A program made the translations under genes and the position numbers. Shown in pieces: positions 32,923 through 42,407 of a DNA stretch of 64,000 nt. Position 1 is the first letter of the stretch. Each line of letters starts with the position of its first letter. The notes below the pieces were generated by a model. It was given only the letters and a program-made list of their open reading frames with translations. It was not told where the DNA came from and ran no database searches. Origin of the DNA: Nostoc sp. PCC 7107 (GTDB lineage Bacteria > Cyanobacteriota > Cyanobacteriia > Cyanobacteriales > Nostocaceae); NCBI RefSeq assembly GCF_000316625.1, contig NC_019676.1:1103001-1167000 (forward strand), written 5' to 3'.

Positions 32923-34023
32923 ATGACCAATTTACCGCCTTCCGCTCCCAAGTCATCTGACAACACAACCCTTGGTTTTGATGAATTTATTGCCATTTTG
33001 GTTGCCTTTGTGGCGATCGGGGGAATTCTGTTGTGGTCATTTTCTCGACGGGATAATAGCTGGAACTTCAATATAGTTTTGTCGCCATCACCAAGTTCAA
33101 CCAGTAAACCTCAACCAAGTCCCACAGTCAATTCTCCCGCTTCTCAGGTGCAACCAAAGGCAAATTCTCAACTTGAGGCTGTACCGTTACCGCCCAAGAA
33201 TATAGTTCCTGAACCCAGCCCTCCTTCTCCTTTGATACTTCCATCCGTTCCAGTAACTCCGCTAAATTCATCACCTAGACCGAAACCTTTTTCTACATCT
33301 AGAAACTCAGACTTATCAATTCAATCATCGCCTTTACCTTTAGTTACCCCAGCGGAGCAAAAATCGATTATTCCGCCCCCCATTGCCTTTAACGATGTAC
33401 CCACTGATTTTTGGGCAACTCGGTTTATTAACGCTCTTTCGGCTCGTGGCATTATCAAGGGTTTTCCCGATTATACGTTCAGGCCAAATCAGCCTGTGAA
33501 CCGCGCTGAATTCGCGGCTATTCTCCAGCAAGCTTTTGACACAGAACTGAGTAAAAACTCTGTCCCGTTTAAAGATGTATCAACCAAATATTGGGCAACA
33601 CCCGCAATCGATCGCGCTGTAGGTGCAGGATTTTTAAAAGGCTTTCCTGACAAAAATTTTAAACCAACGCAAAATATTACCCGTGTGCAAGTTTTAGTAG
33701 CGCTTGTGAGTGGGTTGAATCTTAAACAATCAGCGAAACCGTCACAGGTGTTAAGTATTTATCAAGATGCTAAAAATATTCCTAAATATGCTGTAGACAA
33801 AATAGCGATCGCCACAGCTAATGGTTTGGTAATTACCGATAGTAATCCGCAATTTTTGGCTCCTAATCAAGCAGCTACCCGTGCGGAAGTAGCGGCAATG
33901 GTGCATCAGGCATTAGTCAAATTGGGCAGGCTAGATAAAATTTCTTCTGAGAATATTGTGCGATCGCCTGGACAAAGTTCGTTATCCACAGGTAAACTCA
34001 CTAACGAATTATCATCCCAGTAA
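32923..34023 (+). CDS. SLH-domain envelope protein with Pro/Ser-rich linker
   Basis: The 366-residue protein has one N-terminal membrane helix (residues about 17-36, FIAILVAFVAIGGILLWSF), then about 100 residues rich in Pro and Ser, and three S-layer-homology modules in the C-terminal half. These begin at FNDVPTDFWATRFINALSARG, FKDVSTKYWATPAIDRAV and YQDAKNIPKYAVDKIAIA, each with a GFPDxxFxP or similar core and an RAE/RVQ element. SLH domains bind cell-wall polymers, so it is probably anchored in the inner membrane and reaches the peptidoglycan. Its specific function is unknown. Own promoter likely, after the hom terminator. Confidence 0.88.
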   Translation: MTNLPPSAPKSSDNTTLGFDEFIAILVAFVAIGGILLWSFSRRDNSWNFNIVLSPSPSSTSKPQPSPTVNSPASQVQPKANSQLEAVPLPPKNIVPEPSPPSPLILPSVPVTPLNSSPRPKPFSTSRNSDLSIQSSPLPLVTPAEQKSIIPPPIAFNDVPTDFWATRFINALSARGIIKGFPDYTFRPNQPVNRAEFAAILQQAFDTELSKNSVPFKDVSTKYWATPAIDRAVGAGFLKGFPDKNFKPTQNITRVQVLVALVSGLNLKQSAKPSQVLSIYQDAKNIPKYAVDKIAIATANGLVITDSNPQFLAPNQAATRAEVAAMVHQALVKLGRLDKISSENIVRSPGQSSLSTGKLTNELSSQ

Positions 34024-34116
34024 GTCAGCAGTTAGATGAGAGTCTTTAAGAAGCTAGGGCAGTATAAACCACTGCCCTCACCTCCGTGTTTTAAATTAAA
34101 TTGCAGTGAGAGTTAG

Positions 34117-34548
34117 TTATTGAGCGTTTCTGCCAACCACTTGTGATTTAAGAGTTGTAATTTCGTTGGTTAGTTCTTTCCTGGTTGAAGCTTTGAGTAA
34201 ATAGCGATAAATAAACCAAGCAGAGTAACCAATACCAATCAACTCAAAGGTAGGTGCTACCAAAGGAATGTCATTCAAAGAATCTAATATTGCCAAAAGT
34301 ACCTTAACTGCGATAAGTGCTGTCAAAATTAAGCCAACACTAACCAAGGGCTGCTTGTATTTATTGAAGAAGCCACCGAGGTATTCAGGCAGTGTTCCTA
34401 AAAAGCCAGAAATCTGTTCTCCGTATTTTATCCATTCCTCTTGAGGTTGAGCAGGAGGCTGGAGTTTAGTAATGGTTCCTGTTTGGCTGTTGATATCTGC
34501 CACTGCTGCTTCTGTGGATTTTGTTTCTGCGAATTCCGGTTCTTGCAT
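34117..34548 (-). CDS. CAAD-domain membrane protein
   Basis: About 143 residues. The acidic/Pro-rich N-terminus is followed by two hydrophobic helices (VGLILTALIAVKVLLAIL and FELIGIGYSAWFIYRYLL) and the ending STRKELTNEITTLKSQVVG. This is the CAAD pattern, the domain appended to some cyanobacterial aminoacyl-tRNA synthetases and to plastid CURT1 curvature proteins. Stand-alone CAAD proteins sit in thylakoids; the role here is inferred as membrane shaping or anchoring. I chose the ATG at 34548, which has GGAAG six bases upstream; the frame is open to 34593. Confidence 0.86.
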   Translation of the reverse strand: MQEPEFAETKSTEAAVADINSQTGTITKLQPPAQPQEEWIKYGEQISGFLGTLPEYLGGFFNKYKQPLVSVGLILTALIAVKVLLAILDSLNDIPLVAPTFELIGIGYSAWFIYRYLLKASTRKELTNEITTLKSQVVGRNAQ

Positions 34549-34593
34549 TTTAACTTCCATAAATTTGACAGTTGGGTTTTTTAATCCGGACAA

Positions 34594-35099
34594 TTACAAC
34601 TAAAAGGCTGTGATTAGACAAGGCACAAGTTTATCAGACTTGACTGGGTAACACATTGTATTCCCTATAACCATAAATGCCCCTAATATCTACTGCATCA
34701 ACTCCAAGGTAGACAGTCAGTAGAAAGACAAAAGCTAAAAAACGGTAGGATGCGTTACTCAATTTATCTGAGTTTTGGGTTTGTCCATCAACTGCAACCT
34801 CTAGGATGAGATTATCCTAAGCTGTATCAGTTGCTGATAATCGTACTCATTCAAGTACAAATCATGCAAAAATCAGATCACCTCTCATTTATACAAGGAT
34901 AATCGCCGATTTTAACTGAATATTAAAGCTATCTTCAGCCGGATTCGTCAATGAATCTATTGCTCATTGATATTAATACTTAATAAAAATTCTTCTGTAT
35001 TCATGTATCTAGCTTTTATACATATTTTATGCTATGCAGATGTCTTGACTTTTTTAAACCTCTGCGCTCTTCTGCGTCAACCTTGGAGCTACTTGGCGT
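34594..35099. other. Intergenic region, no gene seen
   Basis: About 500 AT-rich bases upstream of the CAAD gene and downstream of the DUF2085 gene. No coding character, tRNA or strong terminator was found. A short CTCTGCGCTCTTCTGCG stretch near 35061 resembles dispersed cyanobacterial spacer repeats. Confidence 0.45.
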
Positions 35100-35612
35100 T
35101 CAAAAAAGCTGACTACGCTGCCCACCATGCAAAATCGGCATCGTAAACAAACCCCAAGCCAAACCAGTCATTAACCCAAAAGGTGTAACTAAGTAATTAT
35201 TAAAATCCCACAAGCCAAAAACTTGTGCTGCCAATTCCAATGGGTAAGCCATCATCAAGACACTAGCGAAAGCCGCACCATTCCAACCATATTGGCTTAA
35301 CCAATAAAAGCCTTTACCGCCAGTCACAGCATACAGTAGGCGGGTCATTAACAACCCTGTGACAGTGCCATAACACCGCATACACACAGCCATGATAAAT
35401 GGGGGTGCTAAATCTAAGCCCATATCTGGTTGCGGACATACATGATTCCCCATGAAATAAATGATGTTCGCAATACCCCCAAGTAACCATACTCCAGACG
35501 CAGCCAAGAAAGGAGCAACTGGCGGGCCAAAAACCATGCCCGCCAGCAGAAAATCAGCAATAAAACTGACCAAATTAACTTGTAACTCTCTTGTGAAAGC
35601 GACTCTAGCCAT
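35100..35612 (-). CDS. DUF2085-family membrane protein
   Basis: The 170-residue protein has four to five hydrophobic helices. The diagnostic feature is a cysteine-containing stretch, GNHVCPQPDM followed by AVCMRCYG, typical of DUF2085 proteins, possibly a metal or redox site. Function is not known for the family. It starts 26 bases after the end of agrE on the same strand, so the two may be co-transcribed, which would be the only clue to its role. Confidence 0.82.
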   Translation of the reverse strand: MARVAFTRELQVNLVSFIADFLLAGMVFGPPVAPFLAASGVWLLGGIANIIYFMGNHVCPQPDMGLDLAPPFIMAVCMRCYGTVTGLLMTRLLYAVTGGKGFYWLSQYGWNGAAFASVLMMAYPLELAAQVFGLWDFNNYLVTPFGLMTGLAWGLFTMPILHGGQRSQLF

Positions 35613-35637
35613 TTCCTTTCTTTGCGCGAAACTATTC

Positions 35638-37749
35638 TTAACCTACCACTGCACGATAAGGACTTGTCAACTTATCAAGCTGTTGAATCAACAGACTGAG
35701 GAATAAGCCCACATCTGTAACTACACCCACTGATTCCACAGAACCGCGATCGCTCAATTTAGTCACTACAGCTGGATTAATATCCACACAGACCATTTTC
35801 ACACCAGCCGGGGTCATATTCCCCACACCAATGGAGTGCAGCATGGATGACAGCATCAAAATCATCTCAGCACCTTCGAGATGTTTGGCATATTCTTCCT
35901 GGGCTTTAATCAAATCCATTTGGGTATCAGGTAAAGGCCCGTCATCTCGAATAGAACCAGCCAGAATAAAGGGGACGTTATTGTGGACGCATTCATACAT
36001 CACGCCGCTTTTAATTACCCCCGCTTCTACAGCCTTAGCAATGCTGCCATGACGACGCATAGTATTAATTACTTTCAGGTGATGGCGGTGTCCACCCCGC
36101 ACTGCAACGCCCCGCTTCATGTCCACACCGAGGGATGTCCCCATCATATTTTGCTCAATATCATGGACAGCGATCGCATTTCCCCCCAATAGGGCTTGCA
36201 CATACCCTTCCCGAATTAGCTGTGAGAGGTGTTCGCCACCACCCGTATGAATAACCACAGGCCCAGCCGTGACAACTACTTTACCGCCAGCATCGCGGAT
36301 TTTACGTAATTCCCAAGCGACTTGTTCCACGACTAATTCCACTCGGCGTTCACTGGAAACACCCGCCGACATAAAGCTGAATTCTTGGGAGTTGCGTTGT
36401 TCCCGCGATTCGGTTTTGCGGATGGTGCGGATACCCAGAACATCGACAACGACTTGTTCGCCAATTTCCAAATCGCGGAGAATTTTACACCGTGCCACTA
36501 TACCATGAGCGTTTTGAGTAATGGCGATCGCGCCATCCATCCGCTGATTTTCCACCTTCACCCATTGCCCATTTATCCGCACTTCCGTCGGATAAATTGT
36601 GCTGACGTAGAAATCATCAGGGGCTACACCTGCCATAATCACAGGTTCCAGTTTGGCATCCCGTTCATCTTGGGGTAAGTCTACCGCACCCAAATCAATC
36701 AACAAGGAGATGATTTCTTCCATCACCTCGTGAGATGGTGCAGATACCTTCACTTCAGCCGCCGAGGTACTTTGGCGCTGTTCTCCCAAGTTGAAATTCA
36801 ACACTTGGAAGCTTCCGCCTGTATCAACAATCAAATCTAAGGCACGGTTAATTAAACCAGAATCTAGCAAATGTCCTTCTAGACGAATAATCCGACTTTC
36901 TACAGAAACATTCGCATGAATTTCATCTCGGACTGGTTCAGTTACCCGCAAGGTGAGACATTTAGCTGCACCACCAGCCTTGAGAAATTCGGTTAACTGG
37001 GTTTCTAGAACTCGAAAACCAACTTCCGCCAAACGAGATTTTAAAGCTTCGCTGGCTTTATTCATAATCACGATGCTGTCAACATTCACCGCATTACAAG
37101 CGAAGTTGACTGCATCGGCTTCAGCTATGGCTATGCGCTTTTCTGCGGCGACGCGCATTTCAATTAAGCGGTTGGAGTAAGAATCAAACGCGCCGGGATA
37201 ATAAAGTAAATAGCCGTTAGCTAAAGGACAAAAGCAAGTATCTAAGTGATAGAACCGTTCATCAATTAAACGCAGAGATAAAACTTCAATATCCAGCCAT
37301 TTAGCGAGATAGGGGTGAGAATCTAACTCAGAACGGAAACCATATCCTGCCCATAACCAACGTCCTTCTCTATCTAGAAGTGCGTCACCAGCACCTTCAA
37401 AAGGTAAATCTTTTGGCAGTTCATAGACTGTATAACCATTTTCTTCAAACCATTGTTTGAAGTGTGGTTCTTCTCCCTGACGTTCTTTGTGTAAAAACCG
37501 ACTTAGTACAACATTATCACCGAGAACTAAACCCGCGTTGGCAGTAAAAACTAAATCAGGCCAACCTTTCTGCGGTGTGACTAAATTTACAATGGCGTGT
37601 TCTTTGAGTATTTGATATAAACCTTGCCACTGTTCGACGGCGCGATCGCGTGAGGATTTGTGAATATTCCCTTCCATCCAAGGATTAATCACATAGTCCA
37701 CATCATAGTGGTCAGGAGGACACATTAAAAAGCGAATCCGGGAATTCAT
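35638..37749 (-). CDS. agrE: Bifunctional arginine dihydrolase / ornithine cyclodeaminase
   Basis: Arginine catabolism: the N-terminal domain converts arginine to ornithine, CO2 and two ammonia; the C-terminal domain converts ornithine to proline and ammonia. The 703-residue protein matches AgrE/ArgZ in length and layout. In the N-terminal part Asn71 (FTANAG), Glu118 (FEGAGDALL), His168 (YHLDTCFCPL) and the nucleophile Cys264 (GGAAKC) are present at the positions reported for the ArgZ/AgrE dihydrolase. The C-terminal part (about 420-700) carries glycine-rich nucleotide-binding stretches such as VVVTAGPVVIHTGGGEHL. In Anabaena this enzyme releases nitrogen from cyanophycin-derived arginine. 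Confidence 0.94.
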   Translation of the reverse strand: MNSRIRFLMCPPDHYDVDYVINPWMEGNIHKSSRDRAVEQWQGLYQILKEHAIVNLVTPQKGWPDLVFTANAGLVLGDNVVLSRFLHKERQGEEPHFKQWFEENGYTVYELPKDLPFEGAGDALLDREGRWLWAGYGFRSELDSHPYLAKWLDIEVLSLRLIDERFYHLDTCFCPLANGYLLYYPGAFDSYSNRLIEMRVAAEKRIAIAEADAVNFACNAVNVDSIVIMNKASEALKSRLAEVGFRVLETQLTEFLKAGGAAKCLTLRVTEPVRDEIHANVSVESRIIRLEGHLLDSGLINRALDLIVDTGGSFQVLNFNLGEQRQSTSAAEVKVSAPSHEVMEEIISLLIDLGAVDLPQDERDAKLEPVIMAGVAPDDFYVSTIYPTEVRINGQWVKVENQRMDGAIAITQNAHGIVARCKILRDLEIGEQVVVDVLGIRTIRKTESREQRNSQEFSFMSAGVSSERRVELVVEQVAWELRKIRDAGGKVVVTAGPVVIHTGGGEHLSQLIREGYVQALLGGNAIAVHDIEQNMMGTSLGVDMKRGVAVRGGHRHHLKVINTMRRHGSIAKAVEAGVIKSGVMYECVHNNVPFILAGSIRDDGPLPDTQMDLIKAQEEYAKHLEGAEMILMLSSMLHSIGVGNMTPAGVKMVCVDINPAVVTKLSDRGSVESVGVVTDVGLFLSLLIQQLDKLTSPYRAVVG

Positions 37750-37921
37750 AAAAATCTTACTAGCGTTATAGATGCTACAGGCCTAATCTGGATATAATTT
37801 CAAATCCGCTACAAAACCTCTACCTTAAGACAGTTGAAGGATTTACAGAGGCTTCGCTCCTAATTTTATGGGAAAGACAACTTTGTGACCGTGGGATTCC
37901 GTGATATTTTAGCGCCATTTA

Positions 37922-38371
37922 GTGCAAATGACTAAGATGACACATCTAAAAATTACAGTTGATGATCAACCTGATGCAAAAGATATTCATACTGTCATTA
38001 GCCATCTGGTAGAATACAACAATAGTCAAACACAGCCAGATGTCAGCGAGCCTCTAGCTATTTGGGTACGGGATACTGATATTACCATTGTTGCGGGGTT
38101 AGTTGGTCAAACAAATTGGGAATGGCTGTATATTTCCCATCTGTGAGTATCTGAGACACTGCGAAATCAAGGATATGGTAGCAAAATGATACTAGAGGCT
38201 GAGAAAGTAGCGAAACAACGCGGCTGTGGACACGCATATCTAGATACCTTTAGTTTTCAAGCTTTGGGTTTTTACCAACGTCTCGGCTATCAAATCTTTG
38301 GCGTTTTAGAAGACTTTCCCCCCAGTCATCAGCAATATTTTTTATCAAAAAAGCTCAAAAGCCATCACTAG
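37922..38371 (+). pseudogene. GNAT N-acetyltransferase interrupted by an in-frame TGA
   Basis: Two adjacent ORFs lie in the same frame and together give one normal-sized GNAT acetyltransferase of about 149 residues. The first ends with WLYISHL at a TGA (38144-38146). The second continues directly with VSETLRNQGYGSKMI, the acetyl-CoA-binding Q/R-x-x-G-x-G/A motif, and LGFYQRLGYQIFG, the C-terminal GNAT motif. Homologues of this pattern have Trp before VSE, so TGG to TGA is the simplest explanation. Recent inactivation is likely because the rest is intact. A sequencing error or read-through cannot be excluded. The short gene lies between agrE and the U32 gene. Confidence 0.8.
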
Positions 38372-38396
38372 TGTGACTTTGAACTCCTGCCTCCTG

Positions 38397-40994
38397 CTAC
38401 AACTTCCTCCCACCGCCAACTGTAGATAAACCCAAGGGGCCGCGAGTAACCCCTAATTGATTTTGTAACTTCAATTCTCGCCAAAGTTGCGAACCAGAAA
38501 TCTCACCTTGGAGTAGCTGACGGTAACGCTGTATTGTTTTAGTCACCTGTTCTGGTGTTTCATTGACAAATTCAATGCGGAAATGGCGTAAACCCAGTTC
38601 TATCAAACGTTGTACGTATTCGGCTCCGGTTTGGGCTGTGCCATTAAATACAGTGTTTCGGCAACCTGCGTCGGCTTGAAGGACGTGTTCACTACCAACA
38701 CGGTCGCGTAATTTGACTTCATGTTTATCGCAGGGTCTGCCGCAGTTGGTATAATCTGTACCATCTGAAAGAAACGCACAAAAAATACAATGTTCCATGT
38801 GAAACATCGGTATGTGTTGATGAATTGTCACTTCAAACCATTGTGGTGGACAACTGCTAAGTAAGTCTTCTAATTGAGCAATATTTAAGTCATAGGATGC
38901 TGTTAGTCTTTCTAAACCAAAGTGCTGTTTATAATAATCTGCGGTTAAAGCATTAGCAACGTTAAGTGAGAAATCACCGACACATTTATCTGCACCAAAA
39001 AATTGTAACTGATCATAATTCCGAACTAAATAGCCGTCAGCATTTGCCGCCTGTACTTGTTGTAAAATCCAGTTTTCTCCAGGTTTGGTAATGCGGGGAG
39101 GTGCAACCCAGATTTGAGGTAGGGGCGAACGACCGTTCGCCTTCACTAGTTGTACAGCTTGGCGGTAGGTGCGGGGGTCTTCAAATTCACAGTAGAGAGT
39201 TTCCACACCAGTATTTAAGGCGGCTTGGAGTTGTTTAAGGTTGCGGACTAAAACTATGAGTGAAGGAGATACTGGAGATGAAGAAGATTTAGCCGGAAGT
39301 AAGTCTTGCAAGGAAATATTAGAACGCAGCTCCCACCGTTTGGGTTGACTGCGTAACTCTTCTAACTGGGAGACAATTTCTCGACGCATCCGGTTTAACT
39401 CACTCACGGGAACCATGACAGCGCCCTGGAGATGATTAGTTAAAGTTCCTAAACAAAAGGGAGTGTTACCCAGACGACCGAACTGTTCTCGCAAGCGTTC
39501 TGTATCTAAAGGTTTAGTGTGTGCCTGGGCTAGGGCGATCGCCGATTCTACTTGTACAATATTACCAAGTTCATCACGAGCGATCGCACTCAACAATTCC
39601 CCAACTTCGCCATAAATTTCCAAAGCTATCGGACGCTGAAATTGGGGGTTGTCGCCAGCAAAACTCTGACGCAGTTGCTTATCTAGTTCTGGGTCATTGG
39701 TTTTCCAAACTTTATCACCCACATGCAGCCGTCGGAAGTTGAGATTATCTTTGCCAAAAGTCAGTACAACTTCCTGACCTTTCTGCGTCACCGTATAAAC
39801 TCGACCGCCTTCTTCCTTCGCCTCTGGATGACCGCAGTCAAAGACAATTCCGTCTCCTGGTTTGACTGGTGCTTCTAACTTAATCGTTACTTGTTCATTA
39901 CGAATGCGGGTAACTTCGCCCAAATAAACCCCGCGTTTCTTCCCAAACCGCGCATGAACTAATTCTTGATTATTAATCCCGTTAAACCAACCAGTGTAAA
40001 GTCCGCGAGAAAACGCCATCTCCAAATTGTACTTATCTGAACTTACAGATAAATCCTCTTTAACTCTTATTCCTCTGCGTTCTCTGTGGTTCGTTTTTTC
40101 ATTATTTTCATGAGAAGATACAACACCTTTGTTGATTCCATTCTTCTCATCCAACTCCGCCATCACCCTATCCAAAGCTTCTCGATAAACGCGGGTAACA
40201 TTCGCCACATACTCCGGCGCTTTCAACCGACCTTCAATCTTCAAACTAGTCACCCCAGACTTCACCAAATCAGGTAACACTTCCAACCCAGCCAAATCTT
40301 GCGGACTCAATAAATATTTGCGTTCCGGTAAATCGACAATTTCACCATCAACGATTAAATTGTATGGCATCCGACAAGCTTGGGCGCATTCACCCCGGTT
40401 AGCCGAACGTCCGCCTAACGCTTCACTCGTCAAACACTGACCAGAATAGGCGACACACAAAGCACCGTGAACAAAAACTTCTAACGGTAAAGTAGTTGCT
40501 TGCTGAATTTTCTGAATTTCTTTAATAGAACATTCCCGTGCCAAGACTACCAATTGACAACCGAGAGATTTGGCAAATTCCACTCCAGCCGCACTGGTGA
40601 TAGTCATCTGAGTGGAAGCGTGGATAGGAAAATCTGGTGAGAGGTGACGAATCAGACGACAAATACCAACATCCTGCACAATTACCGCATCTACACCAGC
40701 CGCAATAATTGTGCGGAGATATTGCTGCGCTGCGGCTAATTCTTGGGGAAATATCAATGTATTAACCGTGACATAGCCTTTTACACCCCGCAGGTGCAGA
40801 AACTGCATCAATTGCGGTAAATCGGCTTCTGTAAAATTTTGCGCCCGCATTCTGGCGTTAAATCTATCCAACCCAAAGTAAATCGCATCAGCCCCATTTT
40901 CGACAGCAGCTTTAGCACATTCCCAATTGCCTGCTGGCGCAAGCAGTTCAGGACGTTGAAAAGAGGTTTGTGGGTTTTGTGTGCGATCTTTCAT
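38397..40994 (-). CDS. U32-family peptidase-like protein (RlhA/YdcP-like, long form)
   Basis: The 865-residue protein starts with a U32 domain (ELLAPAGNWECAKAAVENGADAIYFGL; ECSIKEI; CVAYSGQCLTSEALGGRSANRGECAQACRMPY with its cysteines), then a middle DUF3656-like domain (about 330-560), then a second U32-like region with IFCAFLSDGTDYTNCGRPC and Cys-rich DAGCRN. Bacterial relatives include RlhA, which hydroxylates 23S rRNA, and collagenase-like PrtC; a role in RNA modification is inference. A stretch of about 45 residues near 280-325 (EKTNHRERRGIRVKE) looks like a translated intergenic repeat inserted in frame. Confidence 0.87.
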   Translation of the reverse strand: MKDRTQNPQTSFQRPELLAPAGNWECAKAAVENGADAIYFGLDRFNARMRAQNFTEADLPQLMQFLHLRGVKGYVTVNTLIFPQELAAAQQYLRTIIAAGVDAVIVQDVGICRLIRHLSPDFPIHASTQMTITSAAGVEFAKSLGCQLVVLARECSIKEIQKIQQATTLPLEVFVHGALCVAYSGQCLTSEALGGRSANRGECAQACRMPYNLIVDGEIVDLPERKYLLSPQDLAGLEVLPDLVKSGVTSLKIEGRLKAPEYVANVTRVYREALDRVMAELDEKNGINKGVVSSHENNEKTNHRERRGIRVKEDLSVSSDKYNLEMAFSRGLYTGWFNGINNQELVHARFGKKRGVYLGEVTRIRNEQVTIKLEAPVKPGDGIVFDCGHPEAKEEGGRVYTVTQKGQEVVLTFGKDNLNFRRLHVGDKVWKTNDPELDKQLRQSFAGDNPQFQRPIALEIYGEVGELLSAIARDELGNIVQVESAIALAQAHTKPLDTERLREQFGRLGNTPFCLGTLTNHLQGAVMVPVSELNRMRREIVSQLEELRSQPKRWELRSNISLQDLLPAKSSSSPVSPSLIVLVRNLKQLQAALNTGVETLYCEFEDPRTYRQAVQLVKANGRSPLPQIWVAPPRITKPGENWILQQVQAANADGYLVRNYDQLQFFGADKCVGDFSLNVANALTADYYKQHFGLERLTASYDLNIAQLEDLLSSCPPQWFEVTIHQHIPMFHMEHCIFCAFLSDGTDYTNCGRPCDKHEVKLRDRVGSEHVLQADAGCRNTVFNGTAQTGAEYVQRLIELGLRHFRIEFVNETPEQVTKTIQRYRQLLQGEISGSQLWRELKLQNQLGVTRGPLGLSTVGGGRKL

Positions 40995-41154
40995 CAGGCT
41001 GAGATAGATTTAAATATCACCATAGTGATTCTATCAATAAAGACAAGGAGCAGAATTTTCTCTACCCTACACCCTTTTATATTTTCCTCTCCAACTCAAG
41101 TGGAATCCGTTCCTCAACTCTGGTGCGATCGCATTTCATTATTCCAAAAAAAGA

Positions 41155-42033
41155 TTACACACCTGCTTGAATAAATGCCTGACTCAAAGTATCAACTAAA
41201 TTCAATCGTTCTGCCCATTCTGCCAAATATGAATAGTCTAAATTTTGTGCTTGCAACTTGAGTATCCCTAACACATCACGCCACTGTTTTTCAGATTGGC
41301 TCCCTCTACCCCATTGCAACTTCTGTAAAATCGTATCTTCTGGCGAAGCAACCCAAAACCTTGGTATTCCTTCTAAGTTAATTAACCTGCGGCGTGCCAT
41401 CTGCGACACTGCAAACGGCGAAACATCAGTAATATATAGGTCAGCATTGGCAATAGTTTCAGTGTGCGTGATATTAAGCACCTGCTCACGTCCCTTCTTT
41501 AAATCCTCAACTGCACCTGCTGGGCAATAATAAAGTGCTGCTTCAAGCGTCGCCACCAACAAATCGATCTGCTCAGGTTGGACTTCTATTACTAAATCTA
41601 GATCGCGAGTTGAACGGGGTTCACCATGCAACGAAGCAGCAACACCACCACTCACAAAGTAAGAAATACTAATTGATTCAAAAAGTTGGTGTAGCTCTCC
41701 TGCGAGTGAAATTGAATCTTGAATCCACATATTTTCATCAACACCAAAAAAGTGAAAATCAACCCGAAATTTCTCTGCTAGTACAGCACGAGCAAACACA
41801 TAACGAATTTCCTCTTTTGGCGCTCCATAATGTCGGGATTTAATTCCTGCAAGGCAAAGTTTCTTCACTCCACGCTCATGAGCAGCGAACATTTCTAAGC
41901 GCTGCTTGAGTGAAAGTTGCCGTAGACGAGCGAACAGATGAATATCTGCCTCAATGTTCGTATCAGATCCTTGCGATCGGTAGCCCGATAATTTTTGGTT
42001 AAAAGAGGTTTGAACCATAAACAAATTTAGCAT
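41155..42033 (-). CDS. Nucleotidyltransferase-fold protein with fused N-terminal small-ORF domain
   Basis: The 292-residue protein has two parts. Residues about 30-95 (LSLKQRLEMFAAHERGVKKLCLAGI and EEIRYVFARAVLAE) resemble the small protein usually encoded just upstream of nucleotidyltransferases in cyanobacterial two-gene modules. Residues about 115-290 form a polymerase-beta-like nucleotidyltransferase of the AbiEii/MNT kind, with YFVSGGVAASLHG and the metal-binding STRDLDLVIEV, and the later PEDTILQKLQWGRG motif. Such modules are associated with toxin-antitoxin-like genes. Here the two are one reading frame. Activity and partner are unknown. Confidence 0.72.
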   Translation of the reverse strand: MLNLFMVQTSFNQKLSGYRSQGSDTNIEADIHLFARLRQLSLKQRLEMFAAHERGVKKLCLAGIKSRHYGAPKEEIRYVFARAVLAEKFRVDFHFFGVDENMWIQDSISLAGELHQLFESISISYFVSGGVAASLHGEPRSTRDLDLVIEVQPEQIDLLVATLEAALYYCPAGAVEDLKKGREQVLNITHTETIANADLYITDVSPFAVSQMARRRLINLEGIPRFWVASPEDTILQKLQWGRGSQSEKQWRDVLGILKLQAQNLDYSYLAEWAERLNLVDTLSQAFIQAGV

Positions 42034-42407
42034 TTTGCTCAGATTATGGTGTCACTTACAAAGTAATACAATATTACAACACAAAATAAATAGAAGATAT
42101 TTGGAGTGGGATGGTGTCTAGACCTAAAGTAGAGTTTTGCTTAGTCATTAGTGCAGCTTTATCTTTATATTTATTTAATAATTTACTGATTTTGGATGAT
42201 TTTATTTAGAGCAACTTCATACAGTATTTCAGTAACTTTGCAGTTATCTCTTATTAAAAAAAGCTCTAAATTTAGCTTAAGCAAAGATAATTACATCCAA
42301 ATCTGCCAACTTAATATTTTGTACTTAACAAGCTGTAGTAACATTTTACAACAGTGAAGAATTGAGCATCTCCAAAAGATTATTTGAGGCATCTACCACT
42401 TATGTTA
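42034..42407. other. Spacer left of the insertion sequence, no gene seen
   Basis: AT-rich, no coding pattern. I looked for the missing 5' part of the O-antigen ligase here, in the plus-strand frames just before the left IS end, and did not find it. Confidence 0.45.
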
